Below are positions 1-5,356 of a stretch of 5,365 bases of DNA, in pieces (position 1 is the stretch's first letter; the number at the start of each line of letters is the position of its first letter). This stretch comes from an uncultured Lachnospira sp. (GTDB taxonomy: Bacteria; Bacillota; Clostridia; Lachnospirales; Lachnospiraceae), in assembly GCA_900772425.1 (NCBI GenBank), contig CAAHEK010000062.1, forward strand, positions 1 through 5,365. Direction: 5' to 3'. Position numbers and translations under genes: made by a program. The notes under the pieces were generated by a model. It was not told where the DNA came from and searched no databases. It saw nothing but the letters and a program-made list of their open reading frames with translations.

Positions 1-603
1 TCCTGTCTTAAATCTTCTTACTTCTATTCCGTTATCAATAAGTGATTGTGTAAGATGTGTTGCAGCCTGAAGTCCGTTAGGTCCTGTAGGATAACTTACT
101 TCACCATGTATACATCTTGCTTTAAGATAAACTCCTGTACATAAAACAACCGCTTTTGCAATGTATTCTGCACCTGAAACAGTCTTTACACCTTTAATAA
201 CTTTTTCTTCAACTATTAATTCAGAAACTTCTGCCTGCTTAATATGTAAATGTTCTGTATTTTCAAGAACCATTCTCATACGTCTGCTATAATCCGATTT
301 ATCTGCCTGTGCTCTTAATGAATGGACAGCCGGTCCTTTTGATGCATTCAGCATTTTAGACTGAATAAATGTTGCATCAATATTTTTACCCATTTCTCCA
401 CCAAGGGCATCTATTTCTCTTACAAGATGACCTTTAGAGCTTCCTCCGATATTTGGATTACAAGGCATCATTGCTATACTTTCAACACTTACTGTAAAAA
501 CTAATGTTTCCAGTCCTAATCTTGCGGCAGCAAGTGCAGCTTCACAGCCTGCATGTCCTGCTCCGACAACTACAACATCATATTCTTCATGTACATTAGG
601 CAT
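1..603 (-). CDS. mnmG: tRNA uridine-5-carboxymethylaminomethyl modification enzyme MnmG (GidA), N-terminal part
   Basis: This is the first 201 codons of MnmG; the gene runs off the left edge, and the full protein is usually about 620-640 residues. MnmG is the FAD-dependent partner of MnmE and installs the carboxymethylaminomethyl-type group at C5 of wobble uridine 34 in certain tRNAs, using a methylene-tetrahydrofolate carbon. Visible in the translation are the Rossmann FAD-binding signature GAGHAG at residues 14-19, followed by [11 protein letters not shown]; the family block [16 protein letters not shown] at 45-60, with a cysteine at 48 that probably matches the conserved N-terminal cysteine of the family; [15 protein letters not shown] at 62-76; [14 protein letters not shown] at 88-101; and [12 protein letters not shown] at 157-168. 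The part seen ends at RRFKTG, just where the conserved FKTGTPxR motif would continue. The ATG at 601-603 has a good ribosome binding site (AGGAAG at 610-615, 6 nt spacer). It lies 114 nt downstream of mnmE with no terminator between them, so the two are probably co-transcribed. Confidence 0.97.
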   Translation of the reverse strand, partial: MPNVHEEYDVVVVGAGHAGCEAALAAARLGLETLVFTVSVESIAMMPCNPNIGGSSKGHLVREIDALGGEMGKNIDATFIQSKMLNASKGPAVHSLRAQADKSDYSRRMRMVLENTEHLHIKQAEVSELIVEEKVIKGVKTVSGAEYIAKAVVLCTGVYLKARCIHGEVSYPTGPNGLQAATHLTQSLIDNGIEVRRFKTG

Positions 604-639
604 TATACTCTTCCTGCTTTCTTTATAATTTATAACTTA

Positions 640-673
640 TTATATATACTTCTCTTATATATACTTCTCTTAT
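640..673. repeat. 15-bp tandem direct duplication between mnmE and mnmG
   Basis: Two perfect adjacent copies of tatatatacttctct occupy 641-655 and 656-670, and the 15-bp periodicity extends from 640 to 673 (about 2.3 copies). On the transcribed strand each unit reads AGAGAAGTATATATA, a purine-rich stretch followed by alternating TA. The repeat lies in the untranslated gap upstream of mnmG and does not reach its ribosome binding site at 610-615. No function is apparent. It is most simply a slippage duplication in AT-rich DNA. Confidence 0.9.
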
Positions 674-717
674 TTAGCTTCACTTATTATCTATATTAAT
701 AACCTTGTTTAATAACT

Positions 718-2106
718 TTATTTTCCCATACAAAATTTGCTGAATATCTGATTAGCAAGGTCATCTTCAACTTCTTCACCTATTATAAGGCCAAGCTTTT
801 CATATGCTGTCATTAAATCAATTGTAAGAAAATCTTCACTTATTCCGGCTTCTATACCTTGTTTTACAAGAAGCATGCTTTCTTTTGCATCTCTTAACAA
901 TGATTTATGTCTTGCACTTGTAATATATATTTCTTCGTTGGTATTAATATCTCCTCCAAAGAACATATCTTTAATTGTGTTTTCAAGATTATCTATTCCC
1001 TGCTCTTCCTTTGCAGAAATAGAAATTACATTGCAATCAAGTAATTTTATTATATCATCTTTATTAACTATCTGCTCTTTATCAGATTTGTTAAGCAGAG
1101 TAAGAATTTTCTTACCCCTTATAAGTTCAATTATATTATAGTCATTATCATCAAGTGGTCTTGATGCATCTACAACAAATATTATTAAATCCGCATTCTG
1201 TGCATATTTTTTTGCTTTATCTACACCGATACTTTCTACATAATCCTCAGTATTTCTTATTCCTGCTGTATCTATAAGATTAAGTGTAACACCACCTAAA
1301 TTAATCTGCTCCTCTAAAATATCTCTTGTTGTTCCTTCAATATCTGTAACAATAGCTCTTTCTTCTCTTGCCAGTGCATTTAATAAACTTGATTTACCTG
1401 CATTAGTTTTCCCCAAAATAACAGTCTGAATTCCATCATGCATAATTCTGCCATTTTCACACGTTTTCAACAAAATATCAAGGTTATCAACCGACTTATC
1501 CACAGATAAACTTAATTTATCAACATATCCATCTAAAGAAATGTGTTCAGGATCATCTAATGCTGCCTCAATATAAGCTACATTATTTAAAATATCCTCT
1601 CTCATATTTCTTATTTTTTCTGATAATTTACCACTTAACTGGTTAACAGAAGAATTCAAAGCATATTCATTTTTAGAATTAATAATATCTATAACTGCCT
1701 CTGCCTGTGATAAATCAATTCTTCCGTTAAGAAATGCTCTCTTTGTAAATTCTCCTGGTTCTGCCGGCCTTGCACCTGCTTTTATAACTGTATCAAGTAT
1801 CTTTCTTGTAACAAGAATTCCTCCATGACAGTCTATTTCTATTACATCCTCTCTGGTGTAAGTATTAGGTGCCTTCATAATAATGAGAAGAACTTCATCT
1901 ATTCTTACTCCATCATCTTCTATATATCCATAATGTACAGTATGACTTTTAACTTTTTTAAGATACTCTTTATCATCACTTTTAGCAGATTTAAATATCT
2001 TTGATGCAATATTTACAGCTTCATCACCACTTATTCTTATTACACTTATTCCTCCACTGGACATTGTGCTTGTGGATATTGCTGCAATTGTGTCTTCCAT
2101 TATCAT
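718..2106 (-). CDS. mnmE: tRNA uridine-5-carboxymethylaminomethyl modification GTPase MnmE (TrmE)
   Basis: This is a complete 462-residue MnmE, the usual family length. It is a potassium-activated GTPase that works as a dimer with MnmG to modify wobble U34 of tRNAs. The N-terminal folate-binding domain (about 1-120) shows TIAAISTSTMSSGGISVIRISG and TREDVIEIDCHGG, followed by the conserved PAEPGEFTKRAFLNGRIDLS at 114-133. A helical domain (about 121-215 and 385-462) flanks the inserted G domain. The G domain has a P-loop GKTNAGKS at 232-239, with the potassium-binding asparagine at 235; the switch motif GTTRD at 258-262; DTAG at 279-282; NKSD at 339-342; and SAK at 374-376. The C-terminal FCMGK at 458-462 supplies the invariant cysteine (C459) of the CxGK motif. 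The first ATG (2104-2106) is preferred over one two codons later because AAGGAG at 2118-2123 lies 11 nt upstream of it but 17 nt from the second. A terminator-like hairpin ends just 4 nt upstream of this Shine-Dalgarno, which is unusual. mnmG follows in the same orientation. Confidence 0.98.
   Translation of the reverse strand: MIMEDTIAAISTSTMSSGGISVIRISGDEAVNIASKIFKSAKSDDKEYLKKVKSHTVHYGYIEDDGVRIDEVLLIIMKAPNTYTREDVIEIDCHGGILVTRKILDTVIKAGARPAEPGEFTKRAFLNGRIDLSQAEAVIDIINSKNEYALNSSVNQLSGKLSEKIRNMREDILNNVAYIEAALDDPEHISLDGYVDKLSLSVDKSVDNLDILLKTCENGRIMHDGIQTVILGKTNAGKSSLLNALAREERAIVTDIEGTTRDILEEQINLGGVTLNLIDTAGIRNTEDYVESIGVDKAKKYAQNADLIIFVVDASRPLDDNDYNIIELIRGKKILTLLNKSDKEQIVNKDDIIKLLDCNVISISAKEEQGIDNLENTIKDMFFGGDINTNEEIYITSARHKSLLRDAKESMLLVKQGIEAGISEDFLTIDLMTAYEKLGLIIGEEVEDDLANQIFSKFCMGK
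1496..1504 (+). other. Perfect DnaA-box match inside mnmE
   Basis: TTATCCACA, the textbook 9-mer bound by DnaA, lies within mnmE across codons 201-204 (S-V-D-K). It is roughly 3.9 kb from the presumed origin at the right edge. The match is exact, but one such 9-mer can occur by chance in AT-rich DNA and there is no cluster of boxes around it. Binding in the cell is unproven. Confidence 0.4.
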
Positions 2107-2126
2107 GAATACTCTGTCTCCTTAAT

Positions 2127-2161
2127 AAAAATTGCTGTAGTAATAATACCACAGCAATTTT
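2127..2161 (-). terminator. Intrinsic terminator or attenuator between jag and mnmE
   Basis: The transcribed strand contains an 11-bp perfect stem (AAAATTGCTGT with ACAGCAATTTT, 2151-2161 and 2128-2138). It extends inward through one G-U pair and three more pairs (GTA with TAC) to a TTAT tetraloop, giving about 15 bp in all. The descending arm runs into TTTTT and then ATT. The T-run is short and partly paired, so termination may be incomplete. The hairpin ends 4 nt before the mnmE Shine-Dalgarno at 2118-2123, which leaves no room for a promoter between them. mnmE must therefore be expressed by read-through, either from the upstream operon or from a promoter inside jag. Confidence 0.72.
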
Positions 2162-2183
2162 AAAAATAACATATTAATATTAA

Positions 2184-3053
2184 TTAATTATTTCTATTGT
2201 ATCTAGAATTATAATTTGGATTCTTTTCTCTGTCTAAAAATACAACAACATGTCTGAATGGTTCTTCACCTTCACTCTTTGTTGAAACATATTTATCAGA
2301 CTGTAAAGCTGAATGAATAATCCTTCTTTCATATGGATTCATTGGCTCTAATGCAACTGAACGTTTGCTTCTCTTTACCTTGTAAGCTATATTCTTTGCA
2401 AGATTTTCAAGTGTTTCTTTTCTTCTTGTTCTGTAGTTTTCTGTATCTACTTTAATACGAACATATTTGTTCTTTCCTTTGTTAAGAACAAGACTTGTAA
2501 GATACTGGATAGAATCAAGAGTCTGTCCTCTCTTACCTATAAGAACACCCATGTTTTCACCTGATAAATCAACATTTACGCATTCATCTTCTTCATTAAA
2601 TGTTACTGTTACTGTAACATCCATATCCATTGCCTTAAACATGTCATTTAAGAAATCTTTAATCTTAGATTCAATTTCTTCATTAGACATTGCTGTAGCT
2701 GCCTTATTATCTGAAGCTTTTTCTTCATTCTTTACTTCTACAGGCTCTGCCTTCTTAACCTCTGTCTTTTTAGGCTCAGCTTTCTTTGAGTTTTCTTCCT
2801 TCTTTACAGGAGCTTTCTTTGTCTCTGTAGTTTTCTTTATAAGCTCTTTTTCAAGTTTTTCTGAACTTGATTCTGATTTAACTCTTGCCTTAATCTTTGC
2901 CGGCTTTGAATTAAATAAACCTAAAAATCCTGCATTTCCTTTATCAATAACTTCATATTCAATATTAGCACTATGAGTTCCAAGTTCCTGGCATGCATTA
3001 GTAATTGCATCATCTAATGTTTTTCCTGTAACTTCAATATATTGATTTTCCAT
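2184..3053 (-). CDS. jag: RNA-binding protein Jag/KhpB (Jag-N, KH and R3H domains)
   Basis: This protein belongs to the Jag (SpoIIIJ-associated, KhpB/EloR) family, cytoplasmic RNA-binding proteins almost always encoded next to yidC and linked in other Firmicutes to cell elongation and division. Counting from the ATG at 3051-3053 it has 289 residues. The Jag N-terminal domain (about 1-55) shows IEVTGKTLDDAI and GFLGLFNSKPAKI. A low-complexity Lys/Glu-rich linker spans about 59-122. A KH domain follows, with its GxxG loop GKRG at 173-176 and QTLDSIQYL after it. The R3H domain has the Rx3H signature at R243 and H247. The start at 3053 gives the usual family N-terminus and is preceded by a G-rich ribosome binding site (GGGGG at 3062-3066). 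The alternative ATG at 3066-3068 adds MGVNL and overlaps the yidC stop by one base (TAATG), but its upstream signal is weaker. A terminator-like hairpin follows the stop codon. Confidence 0.93.
   Translation of the reverse strand: MENQYIEVTGKTLDDAITNACQELGTHSANIEYEVIDKGNAGFLGLFNSKPAKIKARVKSESSSEKLEKELIKKTTETKKAPVKKEENSKKAEPKKTEVKKAEPVEVKNEEKASDNKAATAMSNEEIESKIKDFLNDMFKAMDMDVTVTVTFNEEDECVNVDLSGENMGVLIGKRGQTLDSIQYLTSLVLNKGKNKYVRIKVDTENYRTRRKETLENLAKNIAYKVKRSKRSVALEPMNPYERRIIHSALQSDKYVSTKSEGEEPFRHVVVFLDREKNPNYNSRYNRNN
2208..2236 (-). promoter_or_regulatory. Candidate sigma-A promoter inside the 3' end of jag, directed at mnmE
   Basis: On the minus strand TAGACA (2231-2236, five of six matches to TTGACA) is separated by exactly 17 bp from a perfect TATAAT (2208-2213). 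Transcription would start near 2200 and enter the hairpin at 2127-2161 before reaching mnmE. The coding constraint of jag and the AT-rich composition mean it could be a chance match. There is no extended -10 TG. Confidence 0.42.
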
Positions 3054-3061
3054 TAAATTAA

Positions 3062-3066
3062 CCCCC
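3062..3066 (-). promoter_or_regulatory. G-rich ribosome binding site deciding the jag start
   Basis: The run GGGGG, followed by TTAATTTA, lies 8 nt before the ATG at 3051-3053. It overlaps the first alternative ATG at 3066-3068 and so favours the downstream start. The alternative start has only a weak AAGAAGAAAAA upstream. Both sites lie at the yidC stop codon, so jag translation may be coupled to yidC. Confidence 0.6.
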
Positions 3067-3067
3067 A

Positions 3068-4297
3068 TTAATTTTTCTTCTTTTCGTTCTTCTCATTATA
3101 TTTAGCAACCATTCCGGCTTTTTCTGCTAAAGAACCGGCTTTGGCTGTCTTATAATACTGAGTAGATTCTTTAATCTCTTTAATTCTCTTTTCATTAGCT
3201 TCTTTTTTGCTCTTGAGACTTTCAGCAATCTGCTTGTCTTTTTCTGCTGATGAAATATTTTTTGTGCTTACACTTGCATTCTTTGCAATTGTTTCAGGAG
3301 GAAGACCCTTCTTAGCTCTCTTTTTATTACGTTTTTCAACGTTTTTCTTAACAATATTTTCTGCTCCAAGCTTATCATAGTAAGCATTGATAATTAACTG
3401 CATAATTGTCTGTATTACTGCTGTTGCAATCCAGTAAACACCAAGACCTGCCGGAACTGATATTGCGATAAATGCTGACATAAATGGCATAAATAATGTC
3501 ATCATCTTCATAGAAGCTGCTGCTGGGTTATCATCATCAACCTGCTGTTTGCCCTGTGCTATCTTAACACTTACAAACTGTGAAACACCGGCAAGAATAG
3601 GAATTAATATTGCTATATTAAATCCTAAACCTGGATTCTGTGACATATTAACACCAAGGAATGTGTTCATATGTGTTATCTTATCATAGTTTTCTGATAT
3701 TAACTGTGAAAATGCAGGAAAAGCTTCCTTTAACTGATTCCACTGATCTGCTGAAAAGCCATTCATTGCATTTACAGCAGCATTTACGTTATTCCAGTCA
3801 ACATTTTCACCAAACTGCTTCATAGTATCAGCATATCCGTTTACAGCCATAATACCGCCATTCTGTCCATTAAGAATTGCAGTAAACAAGTCTTTTATCT
3901 GACTGATATAAAGAGGTATCTGCTGGAAAACTCTGTATAATGCCATAAGGATAGGGAACTGGATAAGAAGCTGTACACATCCACCCATCTGTGAAACGCC
4001 ATATTTTTCATATACAGCTTTAGTTTCCTCCTGCATTTTAATCATTGCATTCTGGTCACCTTTTTTATCCTTATATTTATCCTGGATTTTCTTTAATTCA
4101 GGATTCATTATAGATGTTATTTTAGTTAATTTCTGTTGTTTCATTGTTAAAGGAAGCATTAAAAGCTTAACAATTAACGTGAAAATAATAATTGCAACAG
4201 CAACATTTCCTATACCAATTGCGTTAAGACCCATGAATAAAATATCAAGTATCTTTCCGAGAAATGAAGCTATTGGATTGATTATAGCGTTGTACAC
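3068..4297 (-). CDS. yidC: Membrane protein insertase YidC/Oxa1/SpoIIIJ family
   Basis: YidC inserts and folds membrane proteins, alone or with the Sec translocon. This 409-residue protein begins with GTG at 4295-4297, supported by a strong GGAGG at 4305-4309 with a 7-nt spacer. It has five hydrophobic segments at about 31-50, 104-123, 226-247, 272-289 and 290-313. The first ends with IVKLLMLPLTMKQQ; K44 occupies the place where Bacillus SpoIIIJ has the groove arginine. The cytoplasmic hairpin PELKKIQDKYKDKKGDQ (about 66-82) and MGGCVQLLIQFPILMALYRVF (104-124) are typical of the family. There is no N-terminal lipobox cysteine, unlike the lipoprotein forms of Bacillus. The region between the second and third segments (about 125-225) is long and rich in Asn/Gln. 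A Lys/Glu-rich tail of about 95 residues follows the last segment and probably faces the cytoplasm, where similar tails contact ribosomes. yidD lies 21 nt upstream, and jag begins at the stop codon. Confidence 0.97.
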   Translation of the reverse strand: MYNAIINPIASFLGKILDILFMGLNAIGIGNVAVAIIIFTLIVKLLMLPLTMKQQKLTKITSIMNPELKKIQDKYKDKKGDQNAMIKMQEETKAVYEKYGVSQMGGCVQLLIQFPILMALYRVFQQIPLYISQIKDLFTAILNGQNGGIMAVNGYADTMKQFGENVDWNNVNAAVNAMNGFSADQWNQLKEAFPAFSQLISENYDKITHMNTFLGVNMSQNPGLGFNIAILIPILAGVSQFVSVKIAQGKQQVDDDNPAAASMKMMTLFMPFMSAFIAISVPAGLGVYWIATAVIQTIMQLIINAYYDKLGAENIVKKNVEKRNKKRAKKGLPPETIAKNASVSTKNISSAEKDKQIAESLKSKKEANEKRIKEIKESTQYYKTAKAGSLAEKAGMVAKYNEKNEKKKN

Positions 4298-4304
4298 TAT
4301 GTTA

Positions 4305-4309
4305 CCTCC
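4305..4309 (-). promoter_or_regulatory. Ribosome binding site supporting a GTG start for yidC
   Basis: TGGAGGTAACATAGTG on the minus strand places a full GGAGG 7 nt before a GTG codon. No ATG occurs in frame nearby (the next methionine is residue 22, inside the hydrophobic N-terminal region), so GTG is the only start consistent with this site. Confidence 0.85.
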
Positions 4310-4318
4310 AGATAATAA

Positions 4319-4579
4319 TCATTTTTTCAGATGCTCTTTTCTGTGATATTTACCTATCGGAACAGGGTCATATCCACCTTTAACAAAAGGGGTGCATCTT
4401 AATATTCTTTTAAAAGCAAGAAAACCACCTCTTATAACTCCATACATATCAATAGCTTCAACCGCATATTGTGAACATGAAGGAATATAATTACAATAAC
4501 TTCTTCCTTTATACGGTGATATTGCTTTCTGATAAAAATAAATAAGCTTTAAAACAATTTTCTTTCCAATATTTTTCAT
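4319..4579 (-). CDS. yidD: Membrane protein insertion efficiency factor YidD
   Basis: YidD is a small, membrane-associated basic protein that in other bacteria assists YidC-dependent insertion of membrane proteins. This copy has 86 residues, within the usual range. A short hydrophobic or amphipathic N-terminal helix (about 8-22, [15 protein letters not shown]) is followed by the family signature [15 protein letters not shown] at 29-43 and then [17 protein letters not shown] at 58-74. The three conserved cysteines are at 29, 35 and 62. The ATG at 4577-4579 has AGAGG at 4586-4590, 6 nt upstream. It lies between rnpA (29 nt upstream) and yidC (21 nt downstream) with no terminator, as in most bacteria, so the three genes are probably co-transcribed. 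Confidence 0.97.
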   Translation of the reverse strand: MKNIGKKIVLKLIYFYQKAISPYKGRSYCNYIPSCSQYAVEAIDMYGVIRGGFLAFKRILRCTPFVKGGYDPVPIGKYHRKEHLKK

Positions 4580-4608
4580 AATAATCCTCTTTTTGAAGAC
4601 ATCAAATA

Positions 4609-4953
4609 TTATTCTACATAAAGCTTATGAAGTTTAAGCAAATGTATCATTGCTTTTTCGGTTTCTGCATAACCTGCATTACCAAGGCTGGCTCTGGCAA
4701 CAATAACTATATTATAGCCCGCAGTTATATGACTTGTATTAAGACGAAAGCTTTCTCTTATAAGTCTGGCCAGTCTGTGTCGGACAATACTGTTCCCGAC
4801 TTTCTTGCTCACAGATACTCCGAGTTTTAATGTATCCGTTCCATTCTCATCTATATACATAATAAGATACTTGTTAGCAAATGATTTCTTCTTATTATAT
4901 ATACATTTAAAATCACTATTTTTTTTCAATGTTTCAAAATCTTTGTACTTCAT
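4609..4953 (-). CDS. rnpA: Ribonuclease P protein component
   Basis: RnpA is the basic protein cofactor of RNase P, which removes 5' leaders from precursor tRNAs; the catalytic RNA is encoded elsewhere. The 114-residue length is normal. The N-terminal part ([20 protein letters not shown], residues 11-30) is the region that contacts the pre-tRNA leader in the family. [27 protein letters not shown] (44-70) contains the RNR-type signature. Here the motif reads R58-H59-R60, then L-A-R63 and R66, where Bacillus has RNRIKRLIR, so the asparagine is replaced by histidine and one lysine by alanine. The C-terminal half has YNIVIVARA (80-88) and a terminal helix. The ATG at 4951-4953 has AAGGA at 4959-4963, 5 nt upstream. 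A strong terminator separates it from rpmH, and no convincing promoter is visible in the gap, so expression probably depends on read-through. Confidence 0.96.
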   Translation of the reverse strand: MKYKDFETLKKNSDFKCIYNKKKSFANKYLIMYIDENGTDTLKLGVSVSKKVGNSIVRHRLARLIRESFRLNTSHITAGYNIVIVARASLGNAGYAETEKAMIHLLKLHKLYVE

Positions 4954-5013
4954 AAAATTCCTTACCTTTTTATCTAACTACTTTATCAAATACTATTTAA
5001 TTCATCATTTTCC

Positions 5014-5057
5014 AAAAAAGGAAAAAAAGCAGATGAGAACATATAGTACTCATCTGC
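5014..5057 (-). terminator. Strong intrinsic terminator downstream of rpmH
   Basis: On the transcribed strand a perfect 9-bp stem, GCAGATGAG with CTCATCTGC (5049-5057 and 5029-5037), encloses an 11-nt loop. Two further pairs (AC with GT) can form inside it across a T-T mismatch. The stem is followed at once by seven Ts (5022-5028), then CC and a further six Ts (5014-5019). It begins about 11 nt after the rpmH stop codon. This is the standard form of a Rho-independent terminator and should make rpmH largely monocistronic, with lower read-through into rnpA, yidD, yidC and jag. Confidence 0.92.
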
Positions 5058-5068
5058 CTGTAAACACA

Positions 5069-5203
5069 TTAAGCTGAAAGAACTTTTCTTCCTTTTGCTC
5101 TTCTTGCTGCTAAAACTTTTCTTCCACCTGGAGTACTCATTCTTGCTCTGAAACCGTGAACCTTAGATCTCTGTCTTGTCTTTGGCTGGAATGTCATCTT
5201 CAT
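5069..5203 (-). CDS. rpmH: 50S ribosomal protein L34 (bL34)
   Basis: This short gene encodes a 44-residue, very basic protein, the standard L34 length. It is a component of the large ribosomal subunit that packs against 23S rRNA. The translation starts [18 protein letters not shown], continues with [17 protein letters not shown] and ends AKGRKVLSA, matching the family along its whole length ([18 protein letters not shown], GRKVLAxRRxKGRKxLSA). The start ATG at 5201-5203 is preceded by an almost ideal Shine-Dalgarno, AAGGAGGT at 5214-5221, with a 10-nt spacer. It is the first gene of the cluster, reading away from the presumed origin. It has its own near-consensus promoter and a strong terminator immediately after it, consistent with high expression. 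Confidence 0.98.
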   Translation of the reverse strand: MKMTFQPKTRQRSKVHGFRARMSTPGGRKVLAARRAKGRKVLSA

Positions 5204-5213
5204 ATCTGTACGC

Positions 5214-5221
5214 ACCTCCTT
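5214..5221 (-). promoter_or_regulatory. Near-perfect Shine-Dalgarno of rpmH
   Basis: AAGGAGGT on the minus strand is complementary to nearly the whole anti-Shine-Dalgarno of 16S rRNA and lies 10 nt before the rpmH ATG. It is the strongest ribosome binding site in the window, as expected for a ribosomal protein gene. Confidence 0.9.
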
Positions 5222-5224
5222 CAT

Positions 5225-5246
5225 TACCATTATTATTTATATGGTA
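5225..5246 (-). other. Small leader hairpin just upstream of the rpmH ribosome binding site
   Basis: TACCAT (5241-5246 on the minus strand) can pair with ATGGTA (5225-5230) to form a 6-bp stem with a 10-nt AT-only loop. It lies 3 nt upstream of the Shine-Dalgarno and inside the predicted untranslated leader. The stem is short and AT-rich apart from two G-C pairs, so a regulatory role is only a possibility. Confidence 0.3.
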
Positions 5247-5285
5247 GGGATATTTTATCTAGTCTAATTAAAAAACATCTTTCTA

Positions 5286-5314
5286 ATTATATTAATACAA
5301 TTTCATAAAGTCAA
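5286..5314 (-). promoter_or_regulatory. Near-consensus sigma-A promoter of rpmH
   Basis: On the minus strand TTGACT (5309-5314, five of six consensus bases) is separated by exactly 17 bp from a perfect TATAAT (5286-5291). Transcription would start near 5279, giving a leader of about 75 nt before the rpmH ATG. It is the best promoter in the window and probably drives rpmH and, by read-through, the genes that follow. Confidence 0.9.
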
Positions 5315-5356
5315 GTAAAACCTACATTTTTTAGCATATATTTTAAAAATTTTTTA

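Noticed and set aside
639..661. TATAAT upstream of mnmG as a possible promoter
   Set aside because: The -10 match is perfect, but the sequences 16-18 bp upstream (such as GAAGTA) do not resemble a -35 element and there is no extended -10. TATAAT-like strings are common in this AT-rich repeat.
875..1141. Open frame of 88 codons on the plus strand
   Set aside because: It lies antisense within the mnmE G domain and C-terminal part, has no family resemblance, and overlaps a well-supported gene.
2467..2976. Open frame of 169 codons on the plus strand
   Set aside because: It is the antisense of the Lys/Glu-rich jag linker and KH region, giving a Phe/Ser-rich product of no recognisable family. The jag frame on the other strand is clearly real.
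4954..5013. Promoter for rnpA in the rpmH-rnpA gap
   Set aside because: The best pair (TTGGAA and TATTTG, 17 bp) matches only four and three bases of the consensus, too weak to annotate.
4627..5077. Two overlapping plus-strand open frames (4627-4830 and 4805-5077)
   Set aside because: They are antisense to rnpA, the terminator and the end of rpmH, with no recognisable domains. The second also runs through the terminator hairpin.
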